Part shown: one piece after another, positions 55,130-63,221 of the stretch
Layout of the letters: each line of letters opens with the position of its first letter
Numbering within the stretch: the first letter of the stretch is position 1
Source of the DNA: Propionivibrio hellwigii
GTDB lineage: Bacteria; Pseudomonadota; Gammaproteobacteria; Burkholderiales; Rhodocyclaceae
Assembly: GCF_041770905.1 (NCBI RefSeq)
Contig: NZ_JBEUWX010000002.1
Location: 558,001-622,000, forward strand
Direction of reading: 5' to 3'
Length of the DNA: 64,000 bases
Notes under the pieces: model-generated
Databases searched by the model: none
The model's input: only the letters and a program-made list of their open reading frames with translations
Told to the model about the DNA's origin: nothing
Program-made: the position numbers and the translations under genes

Positions 55130-55369
55130 GTGTGGTTATTGTTTATTGGCTCGTTTAATTTATTTTGGATGTTAGATTTTCTAATCGACTTATTTATTGA
55201 TATTATCCTATTCAAGATAGGTTCTGTTTTTTTATTTATTATTACATTTGGTCGTTATCGGGTTTCAATGAATAATTGCTCTTACCCTGATGCTGTTTCT
55301 TTTCTGGGTTTAATCGTATTAATCATATTGATAATTCTTGGATACTTTTTATTTAATCAAGGATCATGA
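55130..55369 (+). CDS. Small AT-rich orphan membrane protein
   Basis: The 79-residue product starts with GTG and has hydrophobic segments at about 1-25 (LLFIGSFNLFWMLDFLIDLF), 28-42 (FKIGSVFLFIITFG) and 58-76 (SFLGLIVLIILIILGYFLF) with a central RYRVSMNNCSYPD. No family is recognised. Its upstream leader is a copy of that before the 52863 gene, including TTGACAACTG at 55103. Confidence 0.5.
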   Translation: MWLLFIGSFNLFWMLDFLIDLFIDIILFKIGSVFLFIITFGRYRVSMNNCSYPDAVSFLGLIVLIILIILGYFLFNQGS

Positions 55370-55466
55370 AAATAAATTAGACCTTATCGCTGAACTTATT
55401 CGGATTTGTTCCGTTAGTATTTTTATTGCAGCACACACCAACCAACCGTTTTGATAAGGAGGCATC

Positions 55467-55970
55467 ATGGCAAATACAGTGACGCTGGGCGGCAACGCCG
55501 TTCAGGTTCATGGCACGTTCCCGAAAACTGGCAGCAAAGCGCCGGCTTTTTCGCTGGTCGACGGCGATCTGGCCGATGTCGGACTGGACAAATTTGCCGG
55601 CAAGCGCAAGGTTTTGAATATTTTCCCAAGCATCGATACGCCGACCTGCGCGACTTCCGTACGCAAGTTCAACCAGGCGGCCAACAGTATTAAGAATGCC
55701 GTCATCCTGTGCATTTCCGCCGATCTGCCGTTTGCGCAAAAGCGTTTCTGCGGCGCGGAAGGGCTGGAAAATGTGATCACGCTTTCGCTCATGCGCGGCC
55801 GGGAGTTTCTGGAAAACTACGGCGTCGCTATCGCCAGCGGCCCACTCGCGGGCATTGCGGCGCGCGCCCTCATCGTACTTGACGAGAACAATACTGTCCT
55901 GCACAGCGAACTGGTCAGCGAAATCGCGGACGAGCCGAACTACGATGCGGCGCTGGCCGCGTTGAAGTAA
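55467..55970 (+). CDS. tpx: Thiol peroxidase Tpx
   Basis: The 167-residue atypical 2-Cys peroxiredoxin reduces peroxides with thioredoxin. Peroxidatic Cys61 lies in SIDTPTCATSVRKFN and resolving Cys95 in KRFCGAEGLENV. The N-terminus (TVTLGGNAVQVHGTFPKTGS) matches the family. A strong RBS (AAGGAGG) precedes the ATG. It is monocistronic with its own terminator. Confidence 0.96.
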   Translation: MANTVTLGGNAVQVHGTFPKTGSKAPAFSLVDGDLADVGLDKFAGKRKVLNIFPSIDTPTCATSVRKFNQAANSIKNAVILCISADLPFAQKRFCGAEGLENVITLSLMRGREFLENYGVAIASGPLAGIAARALIVLDENNTVLHSELVSEIADEPNYDAALAALK

Positions 55971-56076
55971 AACTGCCAGGCGATCTGCGTGTTGTTCCAC
56001 CCTCCGCCGACTGGTGTTTCTCATTGAGTCGTTTATTCCCATCGAACGATTGATCCGGCTGGTCGCCGGTTAGCAA

Positions 56077-56105
56077 AACAACCCGCTTCAGCGGGTTGTT
56101 TTTTT
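56077..56105 (+). terminator. Rho-independent terminator after tpx
   Basis: The stem AACAACCCGC / GCGGGTTGTT with a TTCA loop is followed by TTTTT. Confidence 0.93.
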
Positions 56106-56243
56106 CTATTGGCAATTGGTAGACGCGCAGTTGGGGTAAGCGCTCAGTTGGCAGGCGCTTTCGGCAATATCCGGCGCGAAGCTATCTGGAAGCATTGCCA
56201 AACAGGTATCGGAAAGGCAGCAAAAACGACGGCCAGGATACGT

Positions 56244-56450
56244 TCAAGCAAGCCGACGGATTAGGCAGTACTTTTTCCGCGCCATTTCAGCGATTTCAGC
56301 AATGTCACTTTCCTGAACGGATTTTTCAATTCCTAATTTGGCAAACAGCGCTTTTGCCAGCGCTCCGTCGAACGTGGTCGCGGCAAATCTTTGTCGCATC
56401 CTGCGCCAATTTTCGCCAATTCGCACTGATAGACCTCGCAGGCCGCACAC
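56244..56450 (-). pseudogene. Possible remnant of an iron-containing alcohol dehydrogenase C-terminus
   Basis: The minus strand encodes LAKALFAKLGIEKSVQESDI followed by AEIAEMARKKYC, which resembles the C-terminal helix of group III Fe-type alcohol dehydrogenases. Upstream on that strand all frames are broken and the rest of the enzyme is missing. The 556-base gap (56106-56662) otherwise holds no gene except the DMT promoter. Chance similarity is possible. Confidence 0.25.
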
Positions 56451-56662
56451 CGTACGGTTTTTCGTTAGCTGACGGTTTTAACCCATATTCCATCGCCGGC
56501 GAAAAAGGACTACGACACCATTCCTGGTATTCCACTGCATTCCAAGGCACAATTCGCCCCCGCGCCTTGCCGGTCATCCTGTACGCGGACAACGTGGCCT
56601 CATCTCATCGAACTGCCGGATTGCCACATCGCCCGCAGCACTTTTTACTCAGGAAACATTAC

Positions 56663-57601
56663 TTGAACGCCTCGCCACCTGGTTCCCGATTTTTCTCCAA
56701 CCGTAAGGTCGTCTTTTTATCCGCATCTTTCTGCTGCCTGCTCTGGGGCAGCGCCTACCCGGCAATCAAGAACGGCTACCTGCTCTTTGGCATTGCACCG
56801 GCGGATATTCCGGCGAAACTGCTTTTTGCTGGCTACCGTTTCCTGTTTGCCGGATTGCTGTTGCTGGCCATGGCGCTCGTCACCAGACGCAAGGTTCTGG
56901 CGCCGCTCCGCCAGAAACCCGGGTCGCTAGCGCTGCTTGGTCTGACCCAGACCTGTCTGCAATACATCTTCTTTTACATCGGGCTGGCCAATACCACCGG
57001 CGTCAAAGGCTCCATCATGAACGCCAGCGGCGTTTTCTTCAGCGTTCTGCTCGCTCATTTCATTTATCGGAACGACCGTCTGAGTCCGCGCAAGCTCCTC
57101 GGCTGCCTGATCGGCTTCACCGGCGTGCTGGCCGTCAACTTCGGCCAGGGGCTGTTCGATTTCAGTTTTTCCCTGCTGGGGGACGGTTTCGTTGTCATCT
57201 CGGCGTTCGTGCTTTCTGCTTCTTCGATCTACGGCAAGAAACTCTCGCAACGGATGGACGCTGTCGTTCTCACCGGCCACCAGCTTGCCATTGGCGGCTT
57301 CATGCTCATTGCCTTGGGATTCTTTTTTGGCGGCTCGCTGTCAGGCTTCACGCTCAAATCATCGGCATTACTGATCTACATGATCCTGCTTTCCTCGATG
57401 GCGTTCAGCCTGTGGACGACGCTGCTTAAACATAACCGTGTCGGACTTGTTGCCGTTTTCACCTTTTTGATTCCGGTCTTCGGGGCATTGCTGTCCGCCG
57501 CCTTTCTCGGCGAAACCATCCTGGAGTGGAAAAATCTTGCAGCGCTGACGCTCGTCTGCCTTGGCATCTGGCTGGTGACACGTGAAACCCGGCCTGCTTG
57601 A
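56663..57601 (+). CDS. EamA-family (DMT) transporter
   Basis: The 312-residue protein has ten membrane helices in two EamA repeats (FCCLLWGSAYPAIKNGYLLF at the start of the first; DGFVVISAFVLSASSIYGKK at the second; PVFGALLSAAFLGETILEW near the end). A TTG at 56663 with AGGA eight bases upstream gives the family's usual length; the frame is open to 56195 but the extension is not membrane-like and is probably not translated. It is likely a metabolite exporter. Confidence 0.85.
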   Translation: MNASPPGSRFFSNRKVVFLSASFCCLLWGSAYPAIKNGYLLFGIAPADIPAKLLFAGYRFLFAGLLLLAMALVTRRKVLAPLRQKPGSLALLGLTQTCLQYIFFYIGLANTTGVKGSIMNASGVFFSVLLAHFIYRNDRLSPRKLLGCLIGFTGVLAVNFGQGLFDFSFSLLGDGFVVISAFVLSASSIYGKKLSQRMDAVVLTGHQLAIGGFMLIALGFFFGGSLSGFTLKSSALLIYMILLSSMAFSLWTTLLKHNRVGLVAVFTFLIPVFGALLSAAFLGETILEWKNLAALTLVCLGIWLVTRETRPA

Positions 57602-57630
57602 GCCAGCAGAGCGCCAGGCAATGGGGCTCA

Positions 57631-58074
57631 CTAGGGATTAACAATGCGGCAGCGGGAAGCGAAAACCCACAGCGCATCGCAGCGCCTCTGGTCATAAGGC
57701 AAGGCCCGCTCGTTGGCGGCGACGGCGCATTGCACCTCGTCTTTGCGCACCAGCACCCGGCCGTCCTTGGCAACCAGATCCTCGGAAAAAGATACCGCCT
57801 CGATCACGCCGACCTTGATCGAGAAATCGCCGAGAGACACCGTATCGCCGACCTTGACCTGCTTCAGCCCGGCGACTTCACCCACGGGCGCCGTGCGGCA
57901 GGTCACGCCAAGAAACCTCGGCGTTTTGCTGTACATCGTCGCTTTGTCCAGCATTTCCACCGCCTGGACATGCTGCCGTTTCATTTCCGGTGCGGCATGG
58001 AGCGCGGCCGGCGCGGTGAGGATGGCCGCCGACGCAACCCATACAAGCCCTTGTTTTTTCATCTCTGAAATCAT
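57631..58074 (-). CDS. Small periplasmic protein of unknown function
   Basis: The 147-residue protein has a signal peptide (MKKQGLVWVASAAILTAPAA, cleavage after HAA). The mature part has a conserved-looking core (RFLGVTCRTAPVGEVAGLKQ, VKVGDTVSLGDFSIKVGVIE) with two later Cys residues (DEVQCAVA, QRRCDALW). It may fold as a small beta barrel. Starts at 58074 or 58062 are both possible; GGGGAA favours 58074. It is convergent with the DMT gene. Confidence 0.62.
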   Translation of the reverse strand: MISEMKKQGLVWVASAAILTAPAALHAAPEMKRQHVQAVEMLDKATMYSKTPRFLGVTCRTAPVGEVAGLKQVKVGDTVSLGDFSIKVGVIEAVSFSEDLVAKDGRVLVRKDEVQCAVAANERALPYDQRRCDALWVFASRCRIVNP

Positions 58075-58743
58075 CGAAATATTCCCCATAAAACCGATCG
58101 GCGATGTATTTACCGGCCGATGATCCTGGCCGCCCGCCGCATCAATCGCCCCGGCACGCCTTCGCCTGCGGGAATAGGGCTGCATCGCCGACGCTCGCCA
58201 ACCGCCCCGAGCTATTGTCTCTATCGTCTCTCTTGCCCTATTGCTCTCTGCCCGCCGCCAGGCTGCCGAACAACCATGCGTCCCTTGTCGGCGGCAACTT
58301 TACACTGAACGTATCAGGCACATGGTGCAGCGCCCCATCCAGCGCACGGCTGAGCAAAAAGCCGCACGAATCGCTTCACCACTGCCACAGTATTTTTTGC
58401 CAGATTGCTTGCCAAAAAACAGGCCGGCCGGCCAGTTTCGATCATCGCTCACGCCATCTCACCGGCATCCGGCAATGGATGAATCATGCCGTAAAGGGCA
58501 AAGCCGCCGCAAGCTTTGCGCAAACCATCCCGCCCCCAGAAGCATGGCGGCAGAGATTGCCGATCCCATCGAAAAATACGGCCGCCCTTTCCGTGCCAGG
58601 AGCGAGGTGTTACGATTCACACCTGATTTGTAACCACGCTGCGACGTTGCCGGACAGATAAGGATGCACGGTTTCGCTCTGCTCGTTCCGCTCATTCCGC
58701 CCTTCCGGACGCGCCCGCTTCCTTTCCTGGAGATCATAGAAAA
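58075..58743. other. Intergenic region upstream of the pyrimidine cluster
   Basis: A gap of about 670 bases between divergent genes. ORFs across it are compositionally unlike proteins. The last 120 bases should hold the promoter of the MFS gene, whose ATG is preceded by GGAG. Confidence 0.4.
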
Positions 58744-59994
58744 ATGAACCAAACCAAGGACGCCCCGTCCCGGCAAACGCTATCGGCGGACAAGGACAAA
58801 GTCAGCAGCTATGGCTGGAAGGCGCTGATCGGCTCGGCAGTCGGCTATGCGATGGATGGTTTCGACCTGCTGATTCTCGGTTTCATGCTCTCGGCGATTT
58901 CCGCCGACCTGCAACTGTCAGCGACGCAGGCCGGTTCGCTGGTGACCTGGACGCTGGTCGGCGCCGTTGCCGGCGGCCTGATTTTCGGCGCACTGAGCGA
59001 CATTTACGGCCGCATCCGCGTGCTGACCTGGACCATCGTTCTCTTCGCCGTATTTACCGGCCTGTGCGCCGTCGCTCAGGGTTACTGGGATCTGCTTATC
59101 TACCGCACCATTGCCGGCATCGGCCTGGGCGGCGAATTTGGCATCGGCATGGCGCTGGCAGCCGAAGCCTGGCCGGCCAACCTGCGCGCCCGCGCCACCT
59201 CGTATGTCGCGCTCGGCTGGCAGCTTGGCGTCCTCGGTGCGGCGCTGGTCACGCCGGCATTGCTGCCGCACATCGGCTGGCGCGGCATGTTCATGGTCGG
59301 CGTCGTGCCGGCGCTCGTCGCCTGGGCCATCCGCAGCCATCTGCACGAGCCGGAGGTTTTCGTCAAAAGCACCGCCAAACGCAAGACGATGGGCGAGTCC
59401 TTCCGCCTGCTGTTCAAAGATACGGCAACCACCAAGGTCAGCCTTGGCATCATCGTGCTCTGCTCGGTGCAGAACTTCGGCTACTACGGCCTGATGATCT
59501 GGATGCCGAACTTCCTTGCCAAGCAACTCGGCTTCAACCTAACCAAATCCTCGATGTGGACGGCCGTCACCATTCTCGGCATGATGATCGGCATCTGGGC
59601 TTTCGGCCAGCTTGCCGACCGCATTGGCCGCAAGCCGAGTTTCCTGCTCTTCCAGGCCGGCGCGGTGATCATGGTGCTGTTCTACTCCAACCTGACCGAT
59701 CCGACGGCCATGCTCTGGGCCGGCGCCCTGCTCGGCATGTTCGTCAACGGCATGATGGGCGGCTACGGCGCCATCATGGCCGAAGCCTATCCGACGGAGG
59801 CGCGCGCCACGGCGCAAAACACGCTGTTCAACATCGGCCGCGGCGTCGGCGGTTTTGGCCCGATCGTCGTCGGCGCGCTCGCCCAGTCGTACTCCTTCCC
59901 GGTCGCCATCGGCATGTTGGCCGCCATCTACGTCCTCGACATGCTGGCGACGATGTTCCTGATTCCGGAACTGAAGGGCACGGAGCTGAAATAG
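58744..59994 (+). CDS. MFS transporter (aromatic acid / sugar acid:H+ symporter type)
   Basis: The 416-residue permease has twelve helices and MFS motifs: GYAMDGFDLLILGFMLSAIS in helix 1, GALSDIYGRIRVL between helices 2 and 3, GIGLGGEFGIGMALAAE in helix 4 and GQLADRIGRKPS in the second half. It is close to the AAHS group importing organic acids. It opens the cluster with the M20, OPRT and PyrDK genes, so orotate or a related carboxylate is a reasonable substrate guess. Confidence 0.88.
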   Translation: MNQTKDAPSRQTLSADKDKVSSYGWKALIGSAVGYAMDGFDLLILGFMLSAISADLQLSATQAGSLVTWTLVGAVAGGLIFGALSDIYGRIRVLTWTIVLFAVFTGLCAVAQGYWDLLIYRTIAGIGLGGEFGIGMALAAEAWPANLRARATSYVALGWQLGVLGAALVTPALLPHIGWRGMFMVGVVPALVAWAIRSHLHEPEVFVKSTAKRKTMGESFRLLFKDTATTKVSLGIIVLCSVQNFGYYGLMIWMPNFLAKQLGFNLTKSSMWTAVTILGMMIGIWAFGQLADRIGRKPSFLLFQAGAVIMVLFYSNLTDPTAMLWAGALLGMFVNGMMGGYGAIMAEAYPTEARATAQNTLFNIGRGVGGFGPIVVGALAQSYSFPVAIGMLAAIYVLDMLATMFLIPELKGTELK

Positions 59995-60005
59995 GCTATT
60001 CCTCC

Positions 60006-61264
60006 ATGAAAATCGACGAATTTCGCCCAATCGCGGAAAAACTGTTTGCCGAAATCCGCGCGCTGTCTTTCGACGGCGTCGGCATCTCGCGCGACAGTTA
60101 CGGCGATAAAGAATCGGCAACGGCCGATTACCTGAGCGCCTTTGCCGAGGAAAACGGTCTGCAAACCTGGCGCGACCGCGCCGCCAATCTGAGAATCGGC
60201 TTTCCCGACACCCCTGCCGACAGTCCGGTCATCTGGTGCGGTTCGCACATCGATTCGGTGCCGCAAGGCGGCAATTTCGATGGATTGGCGGGTGTCACCG
60301 CCGGGCTGCTCTGCCTGCTTGCGCAACAGCGCAGCGGCCGCCGCTCGCCGCTGCCGCTCCAGGTCATCGGTTTGCGCGGCGAGGAAAGCGCCTGGTTCGG
60401 CAAAGCGTACATGGGTTCTTCCGCCCTGCTCGGCAAACTCGATGCGGAGGATCTCGCCCTGCGCCGGCGCGGCAACGGCGAAACGCTGGGCGAAGCGATG
60501 CAGCGCGTCGGTGCGGACATCGACGCCATCCGCGAACAACAGCGCTTGTTCGACCCGAAAAAAGTGCGCGCCTTCCTCGAACTGCACATTGAACAGGGGC
60601 CGGTCATGGAAGCGCGCAAACTGCCGGTGGCCGTGGTCTCCGGCATTCGCGGCAACATCCGGCATGGCCGCATGCAATGCCTCGGCGAAGCCGGGCATTC
60701 GGGGACAATTCCACGCTGGTTGCGGCGTGATGCCGTCTTTGCCGTCTCCGACCTGATCATGCGACTGGACGGGCACTGGAGCGACCTGCTCGAACGCGGC
60801 ACCGATCTCGTTGTCACCGTTGGTATGTTGTCGACCGACGCGGCCGAACACGCCGCCTCGCGCATTCCCGGCCAGGTGACGTTCAGCTTTGAGGCGCGCA
60901 GCAAGAGCCTCGACACGCTGGAAGCCTTTTATCAGCTGATGCGCGCGCCGAATGCGCCGCCATCACACGCGAACGGCAGGTGCGTTTCGAGTTTGGTCGC
61001 CGCATCCTTTCCAGCCCGGCGACGATGGATACGGCGCTGAGCGATCTGCTGCTCAAGGTCTGCGCCAGCCAGAATATTCCTTGCGAACTGATTCCCAGCG
61101 GCGCCGGACACGATTCGGCCATGTTCGCCAATGCCGGCATTCCCAGCGCCATGCTGTTCGTACGCAACCAGCACGGCTCTCACAACCCGGAGGAAGCCAT
61201 GGATCTCGACGACTTCATGCTGGGCGCAGCAGCGCTCGATCAGGCCATCCATGAAATCCGCTGA
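60006..61264 (+). pseudogene. M20-family N-carbamoyl amino acid amidohydrolase, frameshifted
   Basis: The product resembles Zn-dependent N-carbamoyl-L-amino-acid hydrolases and allantoate amidohydrolases: WCGSHIDSVPQGGNFDGLAG, GLRGEESAWFGKAYMGS, LELHIEQGPVME and, in another frame, SGAGHDSAMFANAGIPSAML and HNPEEAMDLDDF. One base is missing within GCGCGCG at 60941-60947; the continuation reads AECAAITRERQVRFEFGRR. Full length would be about 420 residues, as usual. All metal ligands are present, so this may be a recent mutation or a sequencing error. A ureidosuccinase role fits the neighbours. Confidence 0.85.
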
Positions 61265-61324
61265 CATGCAGCGGAAAGAAAAATCTCCGCTTTCCACCCA
61301 CTTCGCACTGACCGGAGTTTGCCC

Positions 61325-62044
61325 GTGACCACCGCCATTTCACAACGCGACGCCGACGACGCGCGTATCGCCCGCGAGGTTTCGCTCGCCCTGCTCTCCT
61401 GCGGCTGCATCGAGTTTCAGGCCGACGAGCCGTTCCGCCTGCCTTCCGGCTGGGCCAGCCCGGTTTATATCGAATGCCGCCGCCTGATCTCCTTCCCCGA
61501 CATCCGGCGCATGCTGATGCGGCATGCGCTCGACCTCTTGCGCAAGCGCCACTGCCTCGACAATCTGGCCGCCATTGCCGGCGCGGAAGCCAGCGGCATC
61601 GCGCTGGCCGCTTGGATTGCCGAGGCGCTCGACCTGCCCATGCAGTACGTGCGCAAGCAGCGCAAAGGGCTGGGCCCGGGGCGGCAGGTTGTCGGCGTCG
61701 TTCACCCCGGCGATAGCGTACTTCTGGTCGATGATCTGATGTCGGGCGGTCACTCGATTTTCAACTGCTGCCTGGCGATCGCCGAAGCCGGCCTGAAAGC
61801 GAAGAACGCCTTCGTCATCTTCGATTACGCGACCTTCCCCACACAAAACGCCCTCGAAATGCTCGGCGTCAGCGTACATTCGCTGGCCACCTGGCAGGAC
61901 ATCCTGGCCGCCGCACGCGAGCAATCCACCCTGCCAACGCCGGCGCTCGCCGAGCTGGAAACCTTCCTCGCCGACCCGGCACGCTGGTCGCATCTCCACG
62001 GCGGCAAATCCGCCGTCCACGCCGAAACGAAAGGATTGACATGA
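61325..62044 (+). CDS. pyrE: Orotate phosphoribosyltransferase-like protein
   Basis: The 239-residue protein has the OPRT order: FRLPSGWASPVYIECRRLIS, IAGAEASGIALAAWIAEALD, MQYVRKQRKGLGPG and the PRPP-binding VLLVDDLMSGGHS. Length and C-terminal tail (50 extra residues) exceed E. coli PyrE (213). GTG 61325 with CGGAG upstream is the likely start; a TTG lies two codons earlier. It would convert orotate to OMP. It is coupled by ATGA to the next gene. Confidence 0.85.
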   Translation: MTTAISQRDADDARIAREVSLALLSCGCIEFQADEPFRLPSGWASPVYIECRRLISFPDIRRMLMRHALDLLRKRHCLDNLAAIAGAEASGIALAAWIAEALDLPMQYVRKQRKGLGPGRQVVGVVHPGDSVLLVDDLMSGGHSIFNCCLAIAEAGLKAKNAFVIFDYATFPTQNALEMLGVSVHSLATWQDILAAAREQSTLPTPALAELETFLADPARWSHLHGGKSAVHAETKGLT

Positions 62045-62367
62045 CCTTTTCCGCCACAGCCGCACAGTTTGAACAATCCGCCGGCGGCACGGACGATTTC
62101 AAGCGCCTTTACCGGGACGCCTTTGCGCTGATGAAAAGCGACGCGGAAAACGCGGCCATCTACTTCGTCATCGGCGTCGCCGCGCATGGCTACGTTCTCC
62201 AGTATGAAGACCAGGCAGTGACGGCCGAACGCGCCGAGTCCGCCAAGAACGCGCTCGTCCGCTTCTGCCGCAAGGCCGCCCAGGCGCTGGCTGCGCCGCC
62301 CGCCGAACGCCTGGCGCTGCTCGGTGAGATCGCTGCCGAATACCAGTTCGACATCACCGATTTTTAG
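62041..62367 (+). CDS. Small unknown protein coupled to orotate genes
   Basis: The 108-residue protein is mostly helical (DDFKRLYRDAFALMKSDAEN; SAKNALVRFCRKAAQALAAP) with a central AAIYFVIGVAAHGYVLQYED. No family is recognised. It overlaps the OPRT gene by 4 bases and is followed after 17 bases by the PyrK-like gene, so it belongs to the operon and may be an accessory subunit. Confidence 0.65.
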   Translation: MTFSATAAQFEQSAGGTDDFKRLYRDAFALMKSDAENAAIYFVIGVAAHGYVLQYEDQAVTAERAESAKNALVRFCRKAAQALAAPPAERLALLGEIAAEYQFDITDF

Positions 62368-62384
62368 GCTCTGGGACGAGCGCC

Positions 62385-63209
62385 ATGCTATTTACTGCGA
62401 CAATTTTCTCCAACGCCGAAATCTCGCCCGGCTACCGGCGGATTCGCCTGAGCGCGCCGCCCGCCTTCACCGCCGCCCAGCCCGGCCAGTTCGTCATGGC
62501 GCGTGTCGGCAGCGACCCGCTGCTGCGCCGCCCATTTGCCGTCTTTGACATGGGCGTCTCCGACACGCCGGATGAGGCGGCGGGAGGATCGCGCGCCTGG
62601 TTCGAAATGCTCTACAAAGTCGTCGGCAAGGGCACGGCGCTGCTGGCAAAACAACGCGAAGGCGCCGAAATCGGTATTCTCGGCCCGCTTGGCACGGGAT
62701 TCCAGTGCCGCGGCGATGAAAAAGAGGAACACCTGCTTGTCGGCGGCGGCATCGGTCTGGCGCCGCTCTACCTGCTTGCCGCCGATCTGGTCAAAAAACA
62801 GCGGGCGCCGGTCCGGCTGTTCGCCGGCGGGCGCACGCACGCCGATTTGCTTTGTCTAGAAGACTTTCAGCGCCTCGGCGTCGATTGCCACACCGCCACC
62901 GAGGACGGCTCACACGGTGAACGCGGTTTTGTCACGCTTGCCCTGACCCGCTATCTCGATGCCCTACCGGGCAAGGCCGCACTCTACGCCTGCGGCCCGG
63001 AAGGCATGTTAGGCGCCGTCGCCCGGATCGCCGCCGAACGCGAACTGCCCTGTCAGGTTTCACTGGAGGCGCATATGGCCTGCGGCGTTGGCGCATGTCT
63101 GGCCTGCGTCGTGCCGGGACGGCGCCACTCGCCGCAAACGCCGGACTATCGCTGCGTCTGCGCCGAAGGCCCGGTTTTTCCGGCCGGTGAACTGCAATGG
63201 CCGTCATAG
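62385..63209 (+). CDS. pyrK: Dihydroorotate dehydrogenase electron-transfer subunit (PyrK-like)
   Basis: The 274-residue ferredoxin-reductase-type protein has an FAD domain (PGQFVMARVGSDPLLRRPFA), an NAD-type domain (GILGPLGTGF; LLVGGGIGLAPLYLLAADLV) and a C-terminal [2Fe-2S] site with Cys in MACGVGACLACVV and CVCAEGPVF. This is PyrK architecture, which links class 1B dihydroorotate dehydrogenase to NAD. The matching PyrD gene follows after 12 bases. Confidence 0.93.
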   Translation: MLFTATIFSNAEISPGYRRIRLSAPPAFTAAQPGQFVMARVGSDPLLRRPFAVFDMGVSDTPDEAAGGSRAWFEMLYKVVGKGTALLAKQREGAEIGILGPLGTGFQCRGDEKEEHLLVGGGIGLAPLYLLAADLVKKQRAPVRLFAGGRTHADLLCLEDFQRLGVDCHTATEDGSHGERGFVTLALTRYLDALPGKAALYACGPEGMLGAVARIAAERELPCQVSLEAHMACGVGACLACVVPGRRHSPQTPDYRCVCAEGPVFPAGELQWPS

Positions 63210-63221
63210 AGAGATGAATGT

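Noticed and set aside
56195..56662. 156-residue N-terminal extension of the DMT transporter
   Set aside because: The extension is not membrane-like or conserved in character, and a TTG with an RBS at 56663 gives the normal family length.
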